NCBI RefSeq assembly: GCF_014652575.1
Contig: NZ_BMZB01000001.1
Location: 1,045,722-1,109,721, forward strand
DNA from: Asticcacaulis endophyticus
Lineage (GTDB): Bacteria; Pseudomonadota; Alphaproteobacteria; Caulobacterales; Caulobacteraceae
DNA length: 64,000 bases
Direction: 5' to 3'
Of the stretch, positions 25,056-34,397 are shown piece by piece; position 1 is the stretch's first letter; each line of letters begins with the position of its first letter. Below the pieces are notes generated by a model. It saw only the letters and a list, made by a program, of their open reading frames with translations, searched no databases and was not told the origin of the DNA. A program made the translations under genes and the position numbers.

Positions 25056-26173
25056 GACGATACCGGAATGTAGTGGCGGAAGTAGCGCGACCCCAACTGG
25101 GTCAGGATTTCATAGGATATAGTGCCTGCATCGCGCGCCAGATCATCAATCGACTGATGTGGGCCAATCAGTTCGACAAAGCTGCCCGCCTGTAGCGCAT
25201 CCGGTTTCAGGGCGGAGATATCGATGATCATACTGTCCATCGATACGCGGCCTAAGATCGGCAAACGCACGCCGTCAAACCACGCCGCACCCCGGTTGCT
25301 CAAAGCGCGCGGCAGGCCGTCGGCATAACCGGCTGACAGGGTTGCCAGCCGCATCTCGCGTTCCGCTATAAACGTGCCGCCATAACCGATGTGAGCGCCC
25401 GCAGGCACGGTACGGGTCTGGGTGACGGCGATATCAAGGCGTGCAACCGGCTGCATAGGATTGGGCTGTCCGTCGTGGGGGGCGCCGCCATAAAGCGCGA
25501 TACCCGGCCGGATCAGGTCGTGATGATAGTCAGCGTTCAGGAAAATCCCGCCGGAATTGGCAAAACTGACCGGCACATTGGGAAGGCGTTCCATCGCCCG
25601 TTGCATGGCCTTAAGCTGATAGCCATTGGCGGGATTATCCGGCTCATCGGCGCAGGCCAGATGGCTCATCAACAGGCGAATATCGAGCCCTTGGGGAGGT
25701 GCCGCCAGAAAGGCATCCAGTTCATCTGGCGACAACCCTAAGCGCGACATGCCGGTATCGACCTGAAGCGCGCAGGGCAGGGGGCGGCCTTGGGCGCGCG
25801 CCTGATCGGCCCAGCGGGTGATGTGTCCGGCAGAGTTCAAAACCGGAATAATGTCCTGCTCAGCGCATGGCCCTTCGGCACCCGGCGACAGACCGTTCAG
25901 CACATAAAGCCGCGCGTCGGCGGGAAGGTGCGGGCGCAAGTCAAACGCTTCATGGGCAAGTGCCACAAAAAACTCACGGCATCCGGCGGCATAGAGGGTT
26001 TGGGTGACCGGGATAACCCCAAGGCCATAGGCATTGGCCTTGACCACGGCACCCGCCACGGCGTGCGGGGCCTGTTGTTTCAGGCGCGCGTAATTATCGG
26101 CCAGCGCCGCAAGATCTATGCGAAGGCAGCCTCCGGCACCCGATAATAGGGTTTGTGAATTGAGATCGCGCAT
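25052..26173 (-). CDS. dadX: Alanine racemase, catabolic
   Basis: 373 aa from ATG 26173 (a TTG just before is less likely). PLP lysine at Lys45 in [10 protein letters not shown], substrate-side FANSGG, GIALYGG, and the Tyr/Cys-region [13 protein letters not shown]. The order racemase-dadA with a divergent Lrp-type regulator indicates the catabolic (DadX) enzyme rather than the wall-synthesis one. Confidence 0.93.
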   Translation of the reverse strand: MRDLNSQTLLSGAGGCLRIDLAALADNYARLKQQAPHAVAGAVVKANAYGLGVIPVTQTLYAAGCREFFVALAHEAFDLRPHLPADARLYVLNGLSPGAEGPCAEQDIIPVLNSAGHITRWADQARAQGRPLPCALQVDTGMSRLGLSPDELDAFLAAPPQGLDIRLLMSHLACADEPDNPANGYQLKAMQRAMERLPNVPVSFANSGGIFLNADYHHDLIRPGIALYGGAPHDGQPNPMQPVARLDIAVTQTRTVPAGAHIGYGGTFIAEREMRLATLSAGYADGLPRALSNRGAAWFDGVRLPILGRVSMDSMIIDISALKPDALQAGSFVELIGPHQSIDDLARDAGTISYEILTQLGSRYFRHYIPVSS

Positions 26174-26307
26174 CAACCGCCCGCAAAAGTTTGGTTTCTG
26201 ATGTAAGGATAGGGCAATGATCGTTGAATGTCAGATTGTTTTGTCGCTGAAAATGCGTAATTAAGCGGGATATTGAAACAATCTGCGAATAATGTGGAGT
26301 TTTCGTG

Positions 26308-26766
26308 ATGCAGGCTCTCGATGCGATCGATCGCAATATTCTCCGTCATCTGAGGGAAAATGCCCGCCTCAGCAATGCGGCCCTGGCCAAGGCTGTGGGG
26401 TTATCGCCCTCGGCCTGCTTGCGGCGGATCAATATTTTGGAACAATCGGGCGTCATCCGCGGCTATACGGCGCTGGTAGGTGACAGTCTGGGCGAGGACG
26501 GCATTGCGGTCATCATTCGCATTTCGCTGGAGAAGCAGACCGAAGCCTCCTTTTCAAGGTTTGAAAGCGCGGTGCGCCGCCATCCGGAAATTCGCGAATG
26601 TCTGCTGATGACGGGTGATTCTGATTATCTGCTGCGGGTCGATGTCGACAGCGCCCATGAATTTGAACGCATCCATAATGACGTGCTGTCTAAACTGCCG
26701 GGGGTGCAGCGCATCCACTCCAGCTTTTCAATCCGCAATGTGCTGGCGAGCCAGCGCAAAAAATAG
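26308..26766 (+). CDS. Lrp/AsnC-family transcriptional regulator (likely DadR)
   Basis: 152 aa from ATG 26308, with GGAG 8 bases upstream (a GTG sits directly before). N-terminal helix-turn-helix LDAIDRNILRHLRENARLSNAALAKAVGLSPSACLRRI, then a RAM domain (EDGIAVIIRISLEK; ECLLMTGDSDYLLRVDVD). Divergent from dadX-dadA, 134 bases apart, as DadR/BkdR regulators are; it probably activates that operon in response to alanine. Confidence 0.92.
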   Translation: MQALDAIDRNILRHLRENARLSNAALAKAVGLSPSACLRRINILEQSGVIRGYTALVGDSLGEDGIAVIIRISLEKQTEASFSRFESAVRRHPEIRECLLMTGDSDYLLRVDVDSAHEFERIHNDVLSKLPGVQRIHSSFSIRNVLASQRKK

Positions 26767-26797
26767 CCGCGCAGAGCTTTGTCTGCACGGCTATTTT
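26758..26797. terminator. Bidirectional terminator overlapping the end of the Lrp gene
   Basis: AAATAGCCG-C-GCAGA and TCTGC-A-CGGCTATTT form a long stem with a 6-base loop. There is an A-run on the left and a T-run on the right, so it can stop both the Lrp gene and the convergent hydrolase gene. The Lrp stop codon lies inside the stem. Confidence 0.9.
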
Positions 26798-26805
26798 TTA
26801 GATTA

Positions 26806-26851
26806 CGCGCATGTGAATCCAAAAACCGCTTCACACTTTTTGGCATGCGCT
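26806..26851. repeat. Dispersed palindromic intergenic element, copy 2
   Basis: GCGCATGTGAATCC, AAAAACCGC, TTCACACTTTTTGGCATGCGC in a row; the ends GCGCATG/CATGCGC are inverted. Same block order as 2396-2463. Lies between the terminator and the hydrolase stop. Confidence 0.7.
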
Positions 26852-26858
26852 CAAGGGC

Positions 26859-27845
26859 TCAGCCCTTAATAAAGGCCAGAAGGTCGGCATTAATGACATC
26901 GGCATTGGTGGTACACATGCCGTGCGGGAATTTCTCATAGACCTTAAGCGTGCCTTTTTTCAGCAGCTTGGCCGACAACAGGGCGGAATCGGCAATCGGT
27001 ACAATCTGGTCGTCGTCGCCGTGCATGACAAAGGTTGGCACATCGACGAATTTGAGATCTTCGGTGAAATCGGTTTCCGAAAACGCTTTAATCCCGTCAT
27101 AGTGTGCCTTGGCGCCGCCCATCATACCCTGCCGCCACCAGTTCTGGATAATGCCCTGAGATGCGGCGGCACCAGGACGGTTGTAGCCATAGAACGGGCC
27201 GCTGGCGACATCGAGATAGAACTGGGCGCGATTGCCGGCCAGAGCCGCGCGGAAGCCGTCAAACACTTCGATTGGCAAACCACCGGGATTGGCGGGCGTC
27301 TTGACCATGAGTGGCGGCACGGCCCCGATCAGCACCAGCTTGGCGGTGCGGCCCTGGGGCTGGCCATATTTGGCGACATAGTGAAGGGCCTCACCGCCGC
27401 CGGTCGAATGGCCGACATGGACGGCGTTTTTCAGATCAAGGTGCTCAACCACAGCCGAGACATCGGCGGCGTAATGATCCATGTCGTGACCGTCTCCGAC
27501 CTGGTTGGAACGGCCATGACCACGGCGGTCATGGGCGATGACGCGAAAGCCTTTGTGCATGAAAAACAGCATCTGGGCGTCCCAGTCATCGCCGGAAAGC
27601 GGCCAGCCGTGGTGGAAGACAATCGGCTGGGCGGTCTTTGGGCCCCAGTCTTTGTAAAATATTTCGACGCCGTCCTTGGTCTTGACGTAGCTGGTGGACA
27701 TGGATTTGGTTCCTGACGGTTGAGGTGTTGAGGATTGGGCCGCGGCGGCACCGCTTAGGCTGGCCCCACTGAGGCTGGTTGCGGCGATCAGGCCGGTGCC
27801 GCCCATCAGCACGGTGCGGCGGGAGGATTTCAGAATATCGGTCAT
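26859..27845 (-). CDS. Tat-exported alpha/beta hydrolase (non-heme haloperoxidase/arylesterase-like)
   Basis: 328 aa from ATG 27845, preceded by GGAG; the frame is open further up without support. Tat signal: [16 protein letters not shown], cut near AAAAQ. Catalytic triad visible: Ser in [10 protein letters not shown], Asp in [10 protein letters not shown] and His in EKFPHGMC; oxyanion [12 protein letters not shown]. This is the chloroperoxidase/perhydrolase subgroup, whose in vivo job is normally ester hydrolysis or perhydrolysis. It lies downstream of two flavin halogenases on the same strand with an 18-bp palindrome between. Confidence 0.9.
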   Translation of the reverse strand: MTDILKSSRRTVLMGGTGLIAATSLSGASLSGAAAAQSSTPQPSGTKSMSTSYVKTKDGVEIFYKDWGPKTAQPIVFHHGWPLSGDDWDAQMLFFMHKGFRVIAHDRRGHGRSNQVGDGHDMDHYAADVSAVVEHLDLKNAVHVGHSTGGGEALHYVAKYGQPQGRTAKLVLIGAVPPLMVKTPANPGGLPIEVFDGFRAALAGNRAQFYLDVASGPFYGYNRPGAAASQGIIQNWWRQGMMGGAKAHYDGIKAFSETDFTEDLKFVDVPTFVMHGDDDQIVPIADSALLSAKLLKKGTLKVYEKFPHGMCTTNADVINADLLAFIKG

Positions 27846-27974
27846 GATCAAAGTCTCCGGACGACCCGCGCTGAAATGGCTTCGGGGCGTGATTACGTGC
27901 GGGACTATAGCCACTGCCGTGCGTCCGGTCGCGGGCGGCAACGGGGGATAGGGCGGGGTTTTGGGATGAGTTTG

Positions 27975-27992
27975 CCTATACCTGCGTATAGG
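27975..27992. promoter_or_regulatory. 18-bp palindrome, candidate response-regulator site, copy 2
   Basis: CCTATACCTGCGTATAGG, sharing 16 of 18 positions with the palindrome at 18745-18762. It is 130 bases upstream of the hydrolase start and abuts the halogenase stop codon, so it probably marks a separate hydrolase promoter. Confidence 0.55.
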
Positions 27993-29531
27993 TTACGCGA
28001 CCGCCACCTTGGGCAAGCGGGCCGGACAATGTTGGCGCAGGAACTCGCCGTGGCTGGGCAATGTGTCGACAAAAGCGGGCAATTGTCGCGATACGGCGCT
28101 CAGCGTCGCCTCAAGGTCGCTGTGGCTGATGTGATTGGCTTGCGGTAAATAGCTGCGCGGCCGCACGCCCATGCCCTCCATCACCGATTGCCACGACGGG
28201 GCGCGGAACAGTTCATCAACCCCTTCGCGTAAGGCGCCATTGAGGCGAAACAGTTCAAGCTTTTCTCGTAAGGTCTGCGGCACCGGGGCTTTGCGGACAT
28301 CGCGCCAGAATGGGGTGTCATCGCGTTCGGTTGTGCAATAATGCAGGACGACAAAATCCTTGATCTCAGTGTAGTCGGTGGCCATACGCCGGTTATATTC
28401 GCGGATTAGGGTCGGGTCGCAGTCGCGCTCAGGGAAATAGCGCAGCAGGAAATCCATGGCCCGGTAGATCAGGTGAATGGCGGTCGATTCCAATGGCTCG
28501 ATAAAGCCGGACGCCAGCCCGACCGAAACACAGTTTTTTGACCACAGTTCCGAACGCATCCCGGTTTTGAACGGAATGATCATCGGCTTGGTGACAGCCT
28601 CACCTTCAACCTGCGACATCAGGGAGGCGACCGCGTCATCATCAGAAATGTGCCGGGATGAAAAGACATAGCCATTGCCTGCCCGGTGTTGAAGCGGGAT
28701 GCGCCAGCGCCAGCCTGAACTTTGCGCTTGCGCATAGGTGTAGGGATGGGGTGGGTTGATGTTTTCGGTCTGCACTGCCACCGCCCGGTCGCACAGTAAT
28801 TCATCGGACCAGTCGATAAAGCCGGTCTTCAGCGTCTGCCCGATCAGCAGGGCGCGAAAGCCGGTGCAGTCTAAAAACAGATCACCGGCAATCTCACGCC
28901 CGTCTTTAAGTTCGACGCTGCGGATAAAGCCGGTGTCATGCTGATGCACCTGACCGACGATGCCTTCATGACGGATGACACCATTGGCTTCGGCATGGCT
29001 GCGCAGGAATTTGGCCGCCAGAGACGCATCGATATGCAGCGACATGGCCGCCGAGCCGATGGGCGTATTGCGCGCCTTTTGCGGTAGCATGAACTTGCCC
29101 GCATGGGCCATAACCGCGGCCGGGGCAAAGTCCTGAAGCCCGGACTGATGGCCCGCCTGTTTGGCGCGTAGCCAGAGTTGATAGAAATCAAGGGCGGTGC
29201 CGTTCGAGGCCCTGACCGGGCCGCCGATGTTTCCAAACGGATGGAAGTATGTCTCGCCCTTTTTCCTCCAGTCATCAAAGCGGATGCCAAGCTTAAACGA
29301 GCCTTGCGTCGCCTGAATAAAGTCCTGCTCGTTGATTCCGAGATTGCGCAGTAATTCCAGGATTGGCGGCACGGTCGATTCCCCGACGCCGATGGTGCCG
29401 ATCTGCTCGGACTCGACTAGGGCGATCTCGAACCGGCCTTTGGGCAGGTAGTGACACAGGATCGCCGCGCACATCCATCCGGCGGTGCCGCCACCGACAA
29501 TGACGATTCTTTTCAAAGCGTTATCAGTCAT
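27993..29531 (-). CDS. Flavin-dependent tryptophan-halogenase-family protein 1
   Basis: 512 aa from ATG 29531 (ATG 29540 would add 3 aa). FADH2-binding GGGTAGWMCA, GVGESTVPPI, catalytic Lys80 (SFKLGIRFDDW), the halogenase WxWxIP motif at residues 274-279 (WRWRIP), and Glu348/Ser349 in EPLEST. All residues needed for hypohalous acid chemistry are kept. It follows its paralogue by a short overlap and a TonB receptor; such receptor-linked halogenases in Caulobacterales and Xanthomonas have been shown to brominate indoles, but natural substrates are unknown. Confidence 0.93.
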   Translation of the reverse strand: MTDNALKRIVIVGGGTAGWMCAAILCHYLPKGRFEIALVESEQIGTIGVGESTVPPILELLRNLGINEQDFIQATQGSFKLGIRFDDWRKKGETYFHPFGNIGGPVRASNGTALDFYQLWLRAKQAGHQSGLQDFAPAAVMAHAGKFMLPQKARNTPIGSAAMSLHIDASLAAKFLRSHAEANGVIRHEGIVGQVHQHDTGFIRSVELKDGREIAGDLFLDCTGFRALLIGQTLKTGFIDWSDELLCDRAVAVQTENINPPHPYTYAQAQSSGWRWRIPLQHRAGNGYVFSSRHISDDDAVASLMSQVEGEAVTKPMIIPFKTGMRSELWSKNCVSVGLASGFIEPLESTAIHLIYRAMDFLLRYFPERDCDPTLIREYNRRMATDYTEIKDFVVLHYCTTERDDTPFWRDVRKAPVPQTLREKLELFRLNGALREGVDELFRAPSWQSVMEGMGVRPRSYLPQANHISHSDLEATLSAVSRQLPAFVDTLPSHGEFLRQHCPARLPKVAVA

Positions 29532-31059
29532 GTTGCGCACTCGCTCTTGCGGGATTGGCCATGCGGTTGCAGTAGTCGAGATAGTCCTGATGGGTCGGGG
29601 CCTTGGCGACGGTGGTTTTTATGAAGTCGGCCATCTGTGTGCAGGCCTCGATCATGTCATCGCCTTTCAGGCCGTCAGTGGCCGGGTCATAGGCCTGCGG
29701 GTGCCAGTCGTACCCGTCATAAATGGCCAGCCAGCTTTGCGGGTGGAACATCTCCCAACGGTAGCGCACGAAGTGGCCGCGGGCCTTATAAAGCTCGATC
29801 TTATGGCGCAGGGTTTCGGGCAGTTGGATGGTCTTACAGGCGCGCCAGAATTCGGTGTCGTCACGATCAGAAGCGTAATAGTGCAGGATGATAAAATCGC
29901 GCACCCGCTCAAATTCGCGCCGCGACATATCATTATATTCGTCGGTCAACGCAGGGTGAAAACCCTTATTGGGAAATAGCTGTTTCAGCTTTTCGATACC
30001 GGTTTGAATGAGCGCGATCGAGGTCGATTCCAGCGGTTCCAGAAATCCTGACGACAGGCCGATGGCGACGCAGTTTTTGGCCCAGGCTTGAGCGCGCCTG
30101 CCGGGGCGGAATTTGATCTGACGCGGCTCAAACAGCATCTTGCCCGGCACATTGGCGGTGAGGGTTGCAAGCGCCGTATCATCATCGGTGAAGTTCGACG
30201 CATAGACATAACCATTGCCGTGTCGGTGCTGCAACGGGATGCCCCACTGCCAGCCGGCGTCGCGGGCGGTGACCTGCGTATAGGGCGCAGGGGCCGGGCC
30301 GGTGGTTTCCGACTGGACGGCATAGGCCCGGTCGCAGAACAGCCACTGACCGTAGTCCTCATAGCCGACGCCCAGTGCCTTACCGATCAGCAGAGCCTGA
30401 AAGCCGGTGCAGTCGATAAACAGGTCTCCGTCGACTGTGGTGCCGGTATTTAGGCTGAGTGAGCGGATATGGCCGGTGCCTGGATCAAGATTCACGGCAT
30501 CAATACGGGCGTCTATATGCTCAACCCCCAGACCCATCGCAAAGCTGCGCAGATAGTCGGCGTAGAGTCCGGCATCCAGATGATAGGCCCAGTCAAAGAA
30601 CGCGCCGTAAAAAGGCGCCTGTCCTGCGGGCATGGCGAATTTTCCGGCCTTGGCGAGCGCCGCGCCCAAACAATAGTCATCGAGATTGGGCGTGTGGCCC
30701 TCAGCGCGCAGGCGGCTCAAGACCTGTAAAAACGCCACGTCACCGAAGTCCTCGCCATAGCCGCCAAAGGGGTGAAAAAAGGTCGTGCCTTTGTGGTTCC
30801 AGTCCTTGAACGCGATGGCCAGTTTGATGGTGGCGCGGGTCGCGCGCACCATCTCCATCTCATCTAGGCCAAGGCTTTGGGTAAAGGTGCGGATGGTCGG
30901 AATGGTGGCTTCGCCGACGCCGATTGTGCCGATGTCTGAGGCGGCGACGAGCCGGATTTTTATCGGCGTATTCTGGAAATGCTTGGCAAGGGCTGCCGCC
31001 GTCATCCAGCCCGCCGTGCCGGCACCGGCGATGACAATGGTGCTGATGGCCTTATCCAT
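29524..31059 (-). CDS. Flavin-dependent tryptophan-halogenase-family protein 2
   Basis: 511 aa from ATG 31059, which has AGGAA upstream. Motifs: AGAGTAGWMTA (the first Gly of the usual GGG is Ala-Gly-Ala), GVGEATIPTI, Lys79 in TIKLAIAFKDW, WQWGIP and EPLEST. A full-length paralogue of the next gene, overlapping it by 8 bases, so the pair is co-translated. No separate flavin reductase gene is found nearby, so reduced flavin must come from elsewhere. Confidence 0.93.
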   Translation of the reverse strand: MDKAISTIVIAGAGTAGWMTAAALAKHFQNTPIKIRLVAASDIGTIGVGEATIPTIRTFTQSLGLDEMEMVRATRATIKLAIAFKDWNHKGTTFFHPFGGYGEDFGDVAFLQVLSRLRAEGHTPNLDDYCLGAALAKAGKFAMPAGQAPFYGAFFDWAYHLDAGLYADYLRSFAMGLGVEHIDARIDAVNLDPGTGHIRSLSLNTGTTVDGDLFIDCTGFQALLIGKALGVGYEDYGQWLFCDRAYAVQSETTGPAPAPYTQVTARDAGWQWGIPLQHRHGNGYVYASNFTDDDTALATLTANVPGKMLFEPRQIKFRPGRRAQAWAKNCVAIGLSSGFLEPLESTSIALIQTGIEKLKQLFPNKGFHPALTDEYNDMSRREFERVRDFIILHYYASDRDDTEFWRACKTIQLPETLRHKIELYKARGHFVRYRWEMFHPQSWLAIYDGYDWHPQAYDPATDGLKGDDMIEACTQMADFIKTTVAKAPTHQDYLDYCNRMANPARASAQHD

Positions 31060-31148
31060 AACGCGTTTCCTGATGTTTATATTTTGGGCGAGGATGGGCG
31101 CATCCGAGGCGCGGATCAACTCGAAAAAGTGGCTTTAAAAAGCGGCCC

Positions 31149-31186
31149 AAAAAGCTGCGAAAAGGGAGGGAGGCTCCCTTTCGCAG
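31149..31186 (-). terminator. Terminator between the TonB receptor and halogenase genes
   Basis: On the minus strand CTGCGAAAGGGAG pairs with CTCCCTTTTCGCAG around a short loop and is followed by CTTTTTGG. It would end part of the receptor transcripts and lower halogenase expression relative to the receptor. Confidence 0.75.
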
Positions 31187-31201
31187 TTCAGTTGGGAAGG
31201 A

Positions 31202-31230
31202 TTGGCGCGACACCATAGGCGTCGCGCCAA
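31202..31230. repeat. Perfect 10-bp inverted repeat after the receptor gene
   Basis: TTGGCGCGAC / GTCGCGCCAA around a 9-base loop, without T-run. Lies between the receptor stop and the terminator; may protect the 3' end of receptor mRNA. Confidence 0.6.
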
Positions 31231-31274
31231 AGGCTTAGGCTACGCAACGAACGTATCCTAAAGGATTTAGGCCC

Positions 31275-34200
31275 TTACCATTTGGCGCGAACGCCGAGGG
31301 TGATACGGGGCTCATACTCGTTCTGATAAGCAAACTGGGTCTTGCCCTCAGCAAACTTGTAGTAATAGCTCTCGATCTCGCCGGTTATGTTGGAGCCGTT
31401 GAGATACAGCGACAGCTTCGGATTGATGTCATAGGTCGCGTTGACATCGACATATGAGCTTTCTTCCTGATAGGTCGGGATGTTGTCGCCGCTCAAAGTC
31501 GCCAGACCCTGCACGCGGTCCGAGCGGTAGTTATAGGCGACGCGGAACTGGAACTTTTCGTCCTGATACCAGCCGACCAGATTGTACTGATGCTCTGAGT
31601 TGTTGACGAACGGCAACTTGTCACCATCAATGCCGCGACGGTTTTCGGTCGAGGGCGAGAAGGTGTAGTTGGTATCGACCCCGAAGTTCGACAAAATGCC
31701 GCCGTCAAGGAAGTCATCGAAGGCGAGCTTACCGCCGATTTCAACGCCCTGTACCTTACCTCCGTCGCCCTGAATGTTGAGCGAAACCGGCACGTCATAT
31801 TCCGGTGAACCATCCGGGTTCGGGAAACGTCCGGTGGTTGAGCCGCCGGTGACGAAGCTTTCGATGTCGATATAGAACAGGGCCACGTTCACCATCGAGG
31901 CGCGGCCGAGATAGTATTCGGCTGCGGCATCGAAGTTCTTGGCGCGCCAGGGGTTGAGGCCTGGGTTGCCGCTACGTTCGGCGCTGGTCACGATCCGGCC
32001 ACCGGAGCCGCTGTCGGCGGTGTTGATCTTCAGACCGCCGCCGTAGGAACCAAGGTCAAGCGGCTGCATGGTCTTGGCCGCGGCAAAGCGGAAACGCAGC
32101 TTGTCAGAATAGTCATAGATCATGTTGAACGACGGCAAAACATCCGTGTAGCGGTTTTGATCGTAGACATCACCGATGTCTTCGTTGGTGTCACCATAAG
32201 GATACTGGGTTGGATCGGTGACATTCTGGCGGACATCGATCTTGGTATTGATGACGCGCACGCCGACATTACCGCGGATCTTTTCACCGACTTCGAAATC
32301 ACCGGCCAGATAGGCGGAGTTTTCGGTCAGGTCGACATCGTAGGACTGACCCGGCACAATGACGCGGTTAGCGCCACCGAAGACGCGCTTCATGAACGCC
32401 GCCGCATCGTCAAAGTCACGCGGATCAGCGGCCCAGAAGCCGGGAATCCCCGACGTGATGCCACCCAGATCGGTCACGAAGATCGGGTTATTGTACTGAT
32501 CAAGGCGGGTCGGGCGGTTGACCGTATAGGGCTGGAACACCATGACGCTGGGGTTGGTGGCCGAAGGCACCATTTCGCCGCGGGCGCAGCGCGGATTGTC
32601 CATGACTACGTCGATGGCTTTCCACTGGGCTGCACAGCCAGCGCTCTGGACGACACCGTTCTGATCCTGCTTGCCGGCATAGAAGTCGGAGAACAGGTGG
32701 AACTGGGTGATCGAGACGTCGCGCTTGGAGGAGCGGATGCCGCCGTCAACCTTGGTGAACAGGCCAAAGGCCTTTTCGTCGAAGGTGTAGTGTGCGTCAA
32801 AACGCGCAACCTGAAGTGTCGATTCAGCTTCGTTATTGCCTTCGGACGAGAACGCACCGACCGCGTAGGAGCCGAGGTTGGCCATGTAATCGGTCATGGT
32901 CTTGCCCGCGCCTAAGCCACCGGTGATCGGGGTGTCAAAGCCTGACCAGACCGGGCTTTCGCCTGAGATGTCATAGTGAAGCTGCGGGTTCTCGCCGTAA
33001 CCCTGCGGGTTCGGATTGATATAGCAGCCGCCCTGATTGCCGGTAATGCTGTTCGAGCGGCGCGAGGCATCAAAGGTGTCGCAGATTTCCTTCGGATAGA
33101 AGGTGCCGCGTGTGCGGTCGTCGGCATTGCGGAACAGGTTGAACCGGCCCGGTGCGTACTGCCAATTCGACAGGTCGCCCTGAACCTGACCGTTCATGCT
33201 CAGGCGGTTGGCGTCAGCCGAAATCAGGCGGGCTTCGTAGGTGAACTTGCCGCCATTATCGTATTTGAGTTCCAGATTATAGTTATAGGACTCAGACGTA
33301 TTGGTGCGGTTGACGGTGAACGAGTTCACCCAGTGAGCGTTGACGTCGTATTCATCGACCGTCAGCCACGGACGGCCATTGGAGCCGGTTTGGCCGCTGT
33401 CGGCAGAGACATCCGGCTGGGCCCAGACCCCAAAGGCGGCACCGTCCCAGCGGTTTGAGATATTGATACCGATGGCGCGGTTATAGTCTTCAAGCTTGGC
33501 GTAAAAGCCTTCGGCTACAAAGGTATAGCCTTCGCCAAAGCGGGCCTCGAACGCCAGACTGGCGCCCAGACGCTTGCGCTCATTGGTGCGGCTGAAGCTT
33601 TCGAAACCGTGCGGCGACACAAAGTTCTGCGGGGCCGAGCCGCCCCAGTCGTTGTTGCCGGACAGGCCGACCACGCCGGAGAAGTTGTTAGCCAGATTGA
33701 CATTCGATTGCGCGATCGACGCCATGAAACCGATATTGTCATTGCGCCATGACCCCAGCACGTTGGCGACATAGTCATCGCCTTCGCTCATTTCGCCGCG
33801 CTGGCCCTCAATCGCCCCGGCCAGAGTCAGGCCTTGCCCAAACTGGAACGGACGCCGCGTTTGCAGGTCGATAGTACCGGAAATCCCCGACAGGGCATTG
33901 GTCGGTTCGGTCGATTTATAGACGACAACTGAGTTCATCAGTTGCGACGGCACATCCAGCAGGTTCGGCTGGGCCGAGCCAAGGTTACCGGCCGACAGAT
34001 ATTGCTCCCCGTTCATCAGGGTGATGACCTGCGACAGGCCGCGGATATCGACGGTCGAGCCTTCGCCCGCGTCACGGCGGATCTGCACGCCCGGAATACG
34101 CTGAACCGAATCGGCGATGGTGGTGTCGGGCAGCTTGCCGATATCTTCGGATAAAATCGCATCGACCATGGCGACTTCTTTGCGCTTGATGCCGACCGAT

Positions 34201-34397
34201 TTCAGTTGCGAGGCGCGCACGCCGGTCACAACCACGGTTTCGATATCACTGTCGGCAGCGGTCGTGTCCTGTGCGGTGGCGGCGGTGGATAGCGCTAAGG
34301 AGAGTGCGGCCACGGATACGCCCGCCCCCAGCGCCAGACTGAGCTTGCGGCTTAAGGTTCGCCCATATGGGCGGTGGTTTCGTGTTTGGAGTGTCAT
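31275..34397 (-). CDS. TonB-dependent receptor (Caulobacter/Xanthomonas large type)
   Basis: 1040 aa, signal peptide ending near ATAQ. TonB box-like ETVVVTGVRAS, plug domain (IADSVQRIPGVQIRRDAGEGSTVDIRGL; MNGEQYLSAGN), then a 22-strand barrel ending in a C-terminal aromatic strand (TLGVRAKW). This receptor type usually imports carbohydrates or plant-derived molecules. The adjoining LacI regulator supports a small organic ligand, and the halogenases downstream suggest an aromatic or glycosylated substrate. Ligand not deducible. Confidence 0.93.
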   Translation of the reverse strand: MTLQTRNHRPYGRTLSRKLSLALGAGVSVAALSLALSTAATAQDTTAADSDIETVVVTGVRASQLKSVGIKRKEVAMVDAILSEDIGKLPDTTIADSVQRIPGVQIRRDAGEGSTVDIRGLSQVITLMNGEQYLSAGNLGSAQPNLLDVPSQLMNSVVVYKSTEPTNALSGISGTIDLQTRRPFQFGQGLTLAGAIEGQRGEMSEGDDYVANVLGSWRNDNIGFMASIAQSNVNLANNFSGVVGLSGNNDWGGSAPQNFVSPHGFESFSRTNERKRLGASLAFEARFGEGYTFVAEGFYAKLEDYNRAIGINISNRWDGAAFGVWAQPDVSADSGQTGSNGRPWLTVDEYDVNAHWVNSFTVNRTNTSESYNYNLELKYDNGGKFTYEARLISADANRLSMNGQVQGDLSNWQYAPGRFNLFRNADDRTRGTFYPKEICDTFDASRRSNSITGNQGGCYINPNPQGYGENPQLHYDISGESPVWSGFDTPITGGLGAGKTMTDYMANLGSYAVGAFSSEGNNEAESTLQVARFDAHYTFDEKAFGLFTKVDGGIRSSKRDVSITQFHLFSDFYAGKQDQNGVVQSAGCAAQWKAIDVVMDNPRCARGEMVPSATNPSVMVFQPYTVNRPTRLDQYNNPIFVTDLGGITSGIPGFWAADPRDFDDAAAFMKRVFGGANRVIVPGQSYDVDLTENSAYLAGDFEVGEKIRGNVGVRVINTKIDVRQNVTDPTQYPYGDTNEDIGDVYDQNRYTDVLPSFNMIYDYSDKLRFRFAAAKTMQPLDLGSYGGGLKINTADSGSGGRIVTSAERSGNPGLNPWRAKNFDAAAEYYLGRASMVNVALFYIDIESFVTGGSTTGRFPNPDGSPEYDVPVSLNIQGDGGKVQGVEIGGKLAFDDFLDGGILSNFGVDTNYTFSPSTENRRGIDGDKLPFVNNSEHQYNLVGWYQDEKFQFRVAYNYRSDRVQGLATLSGDNIPTYQEESSYVDVNATYDINPKLSLYLNGSNITGEIESYYYKFAEGKTQFAYQNEYEPRITLGVRAKW

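Noticed and set aside
27846-27941. Longer start of the hydrolase
   Set aside because: Adds 32 residues before the Tat signal, which must be near the N-terminus.
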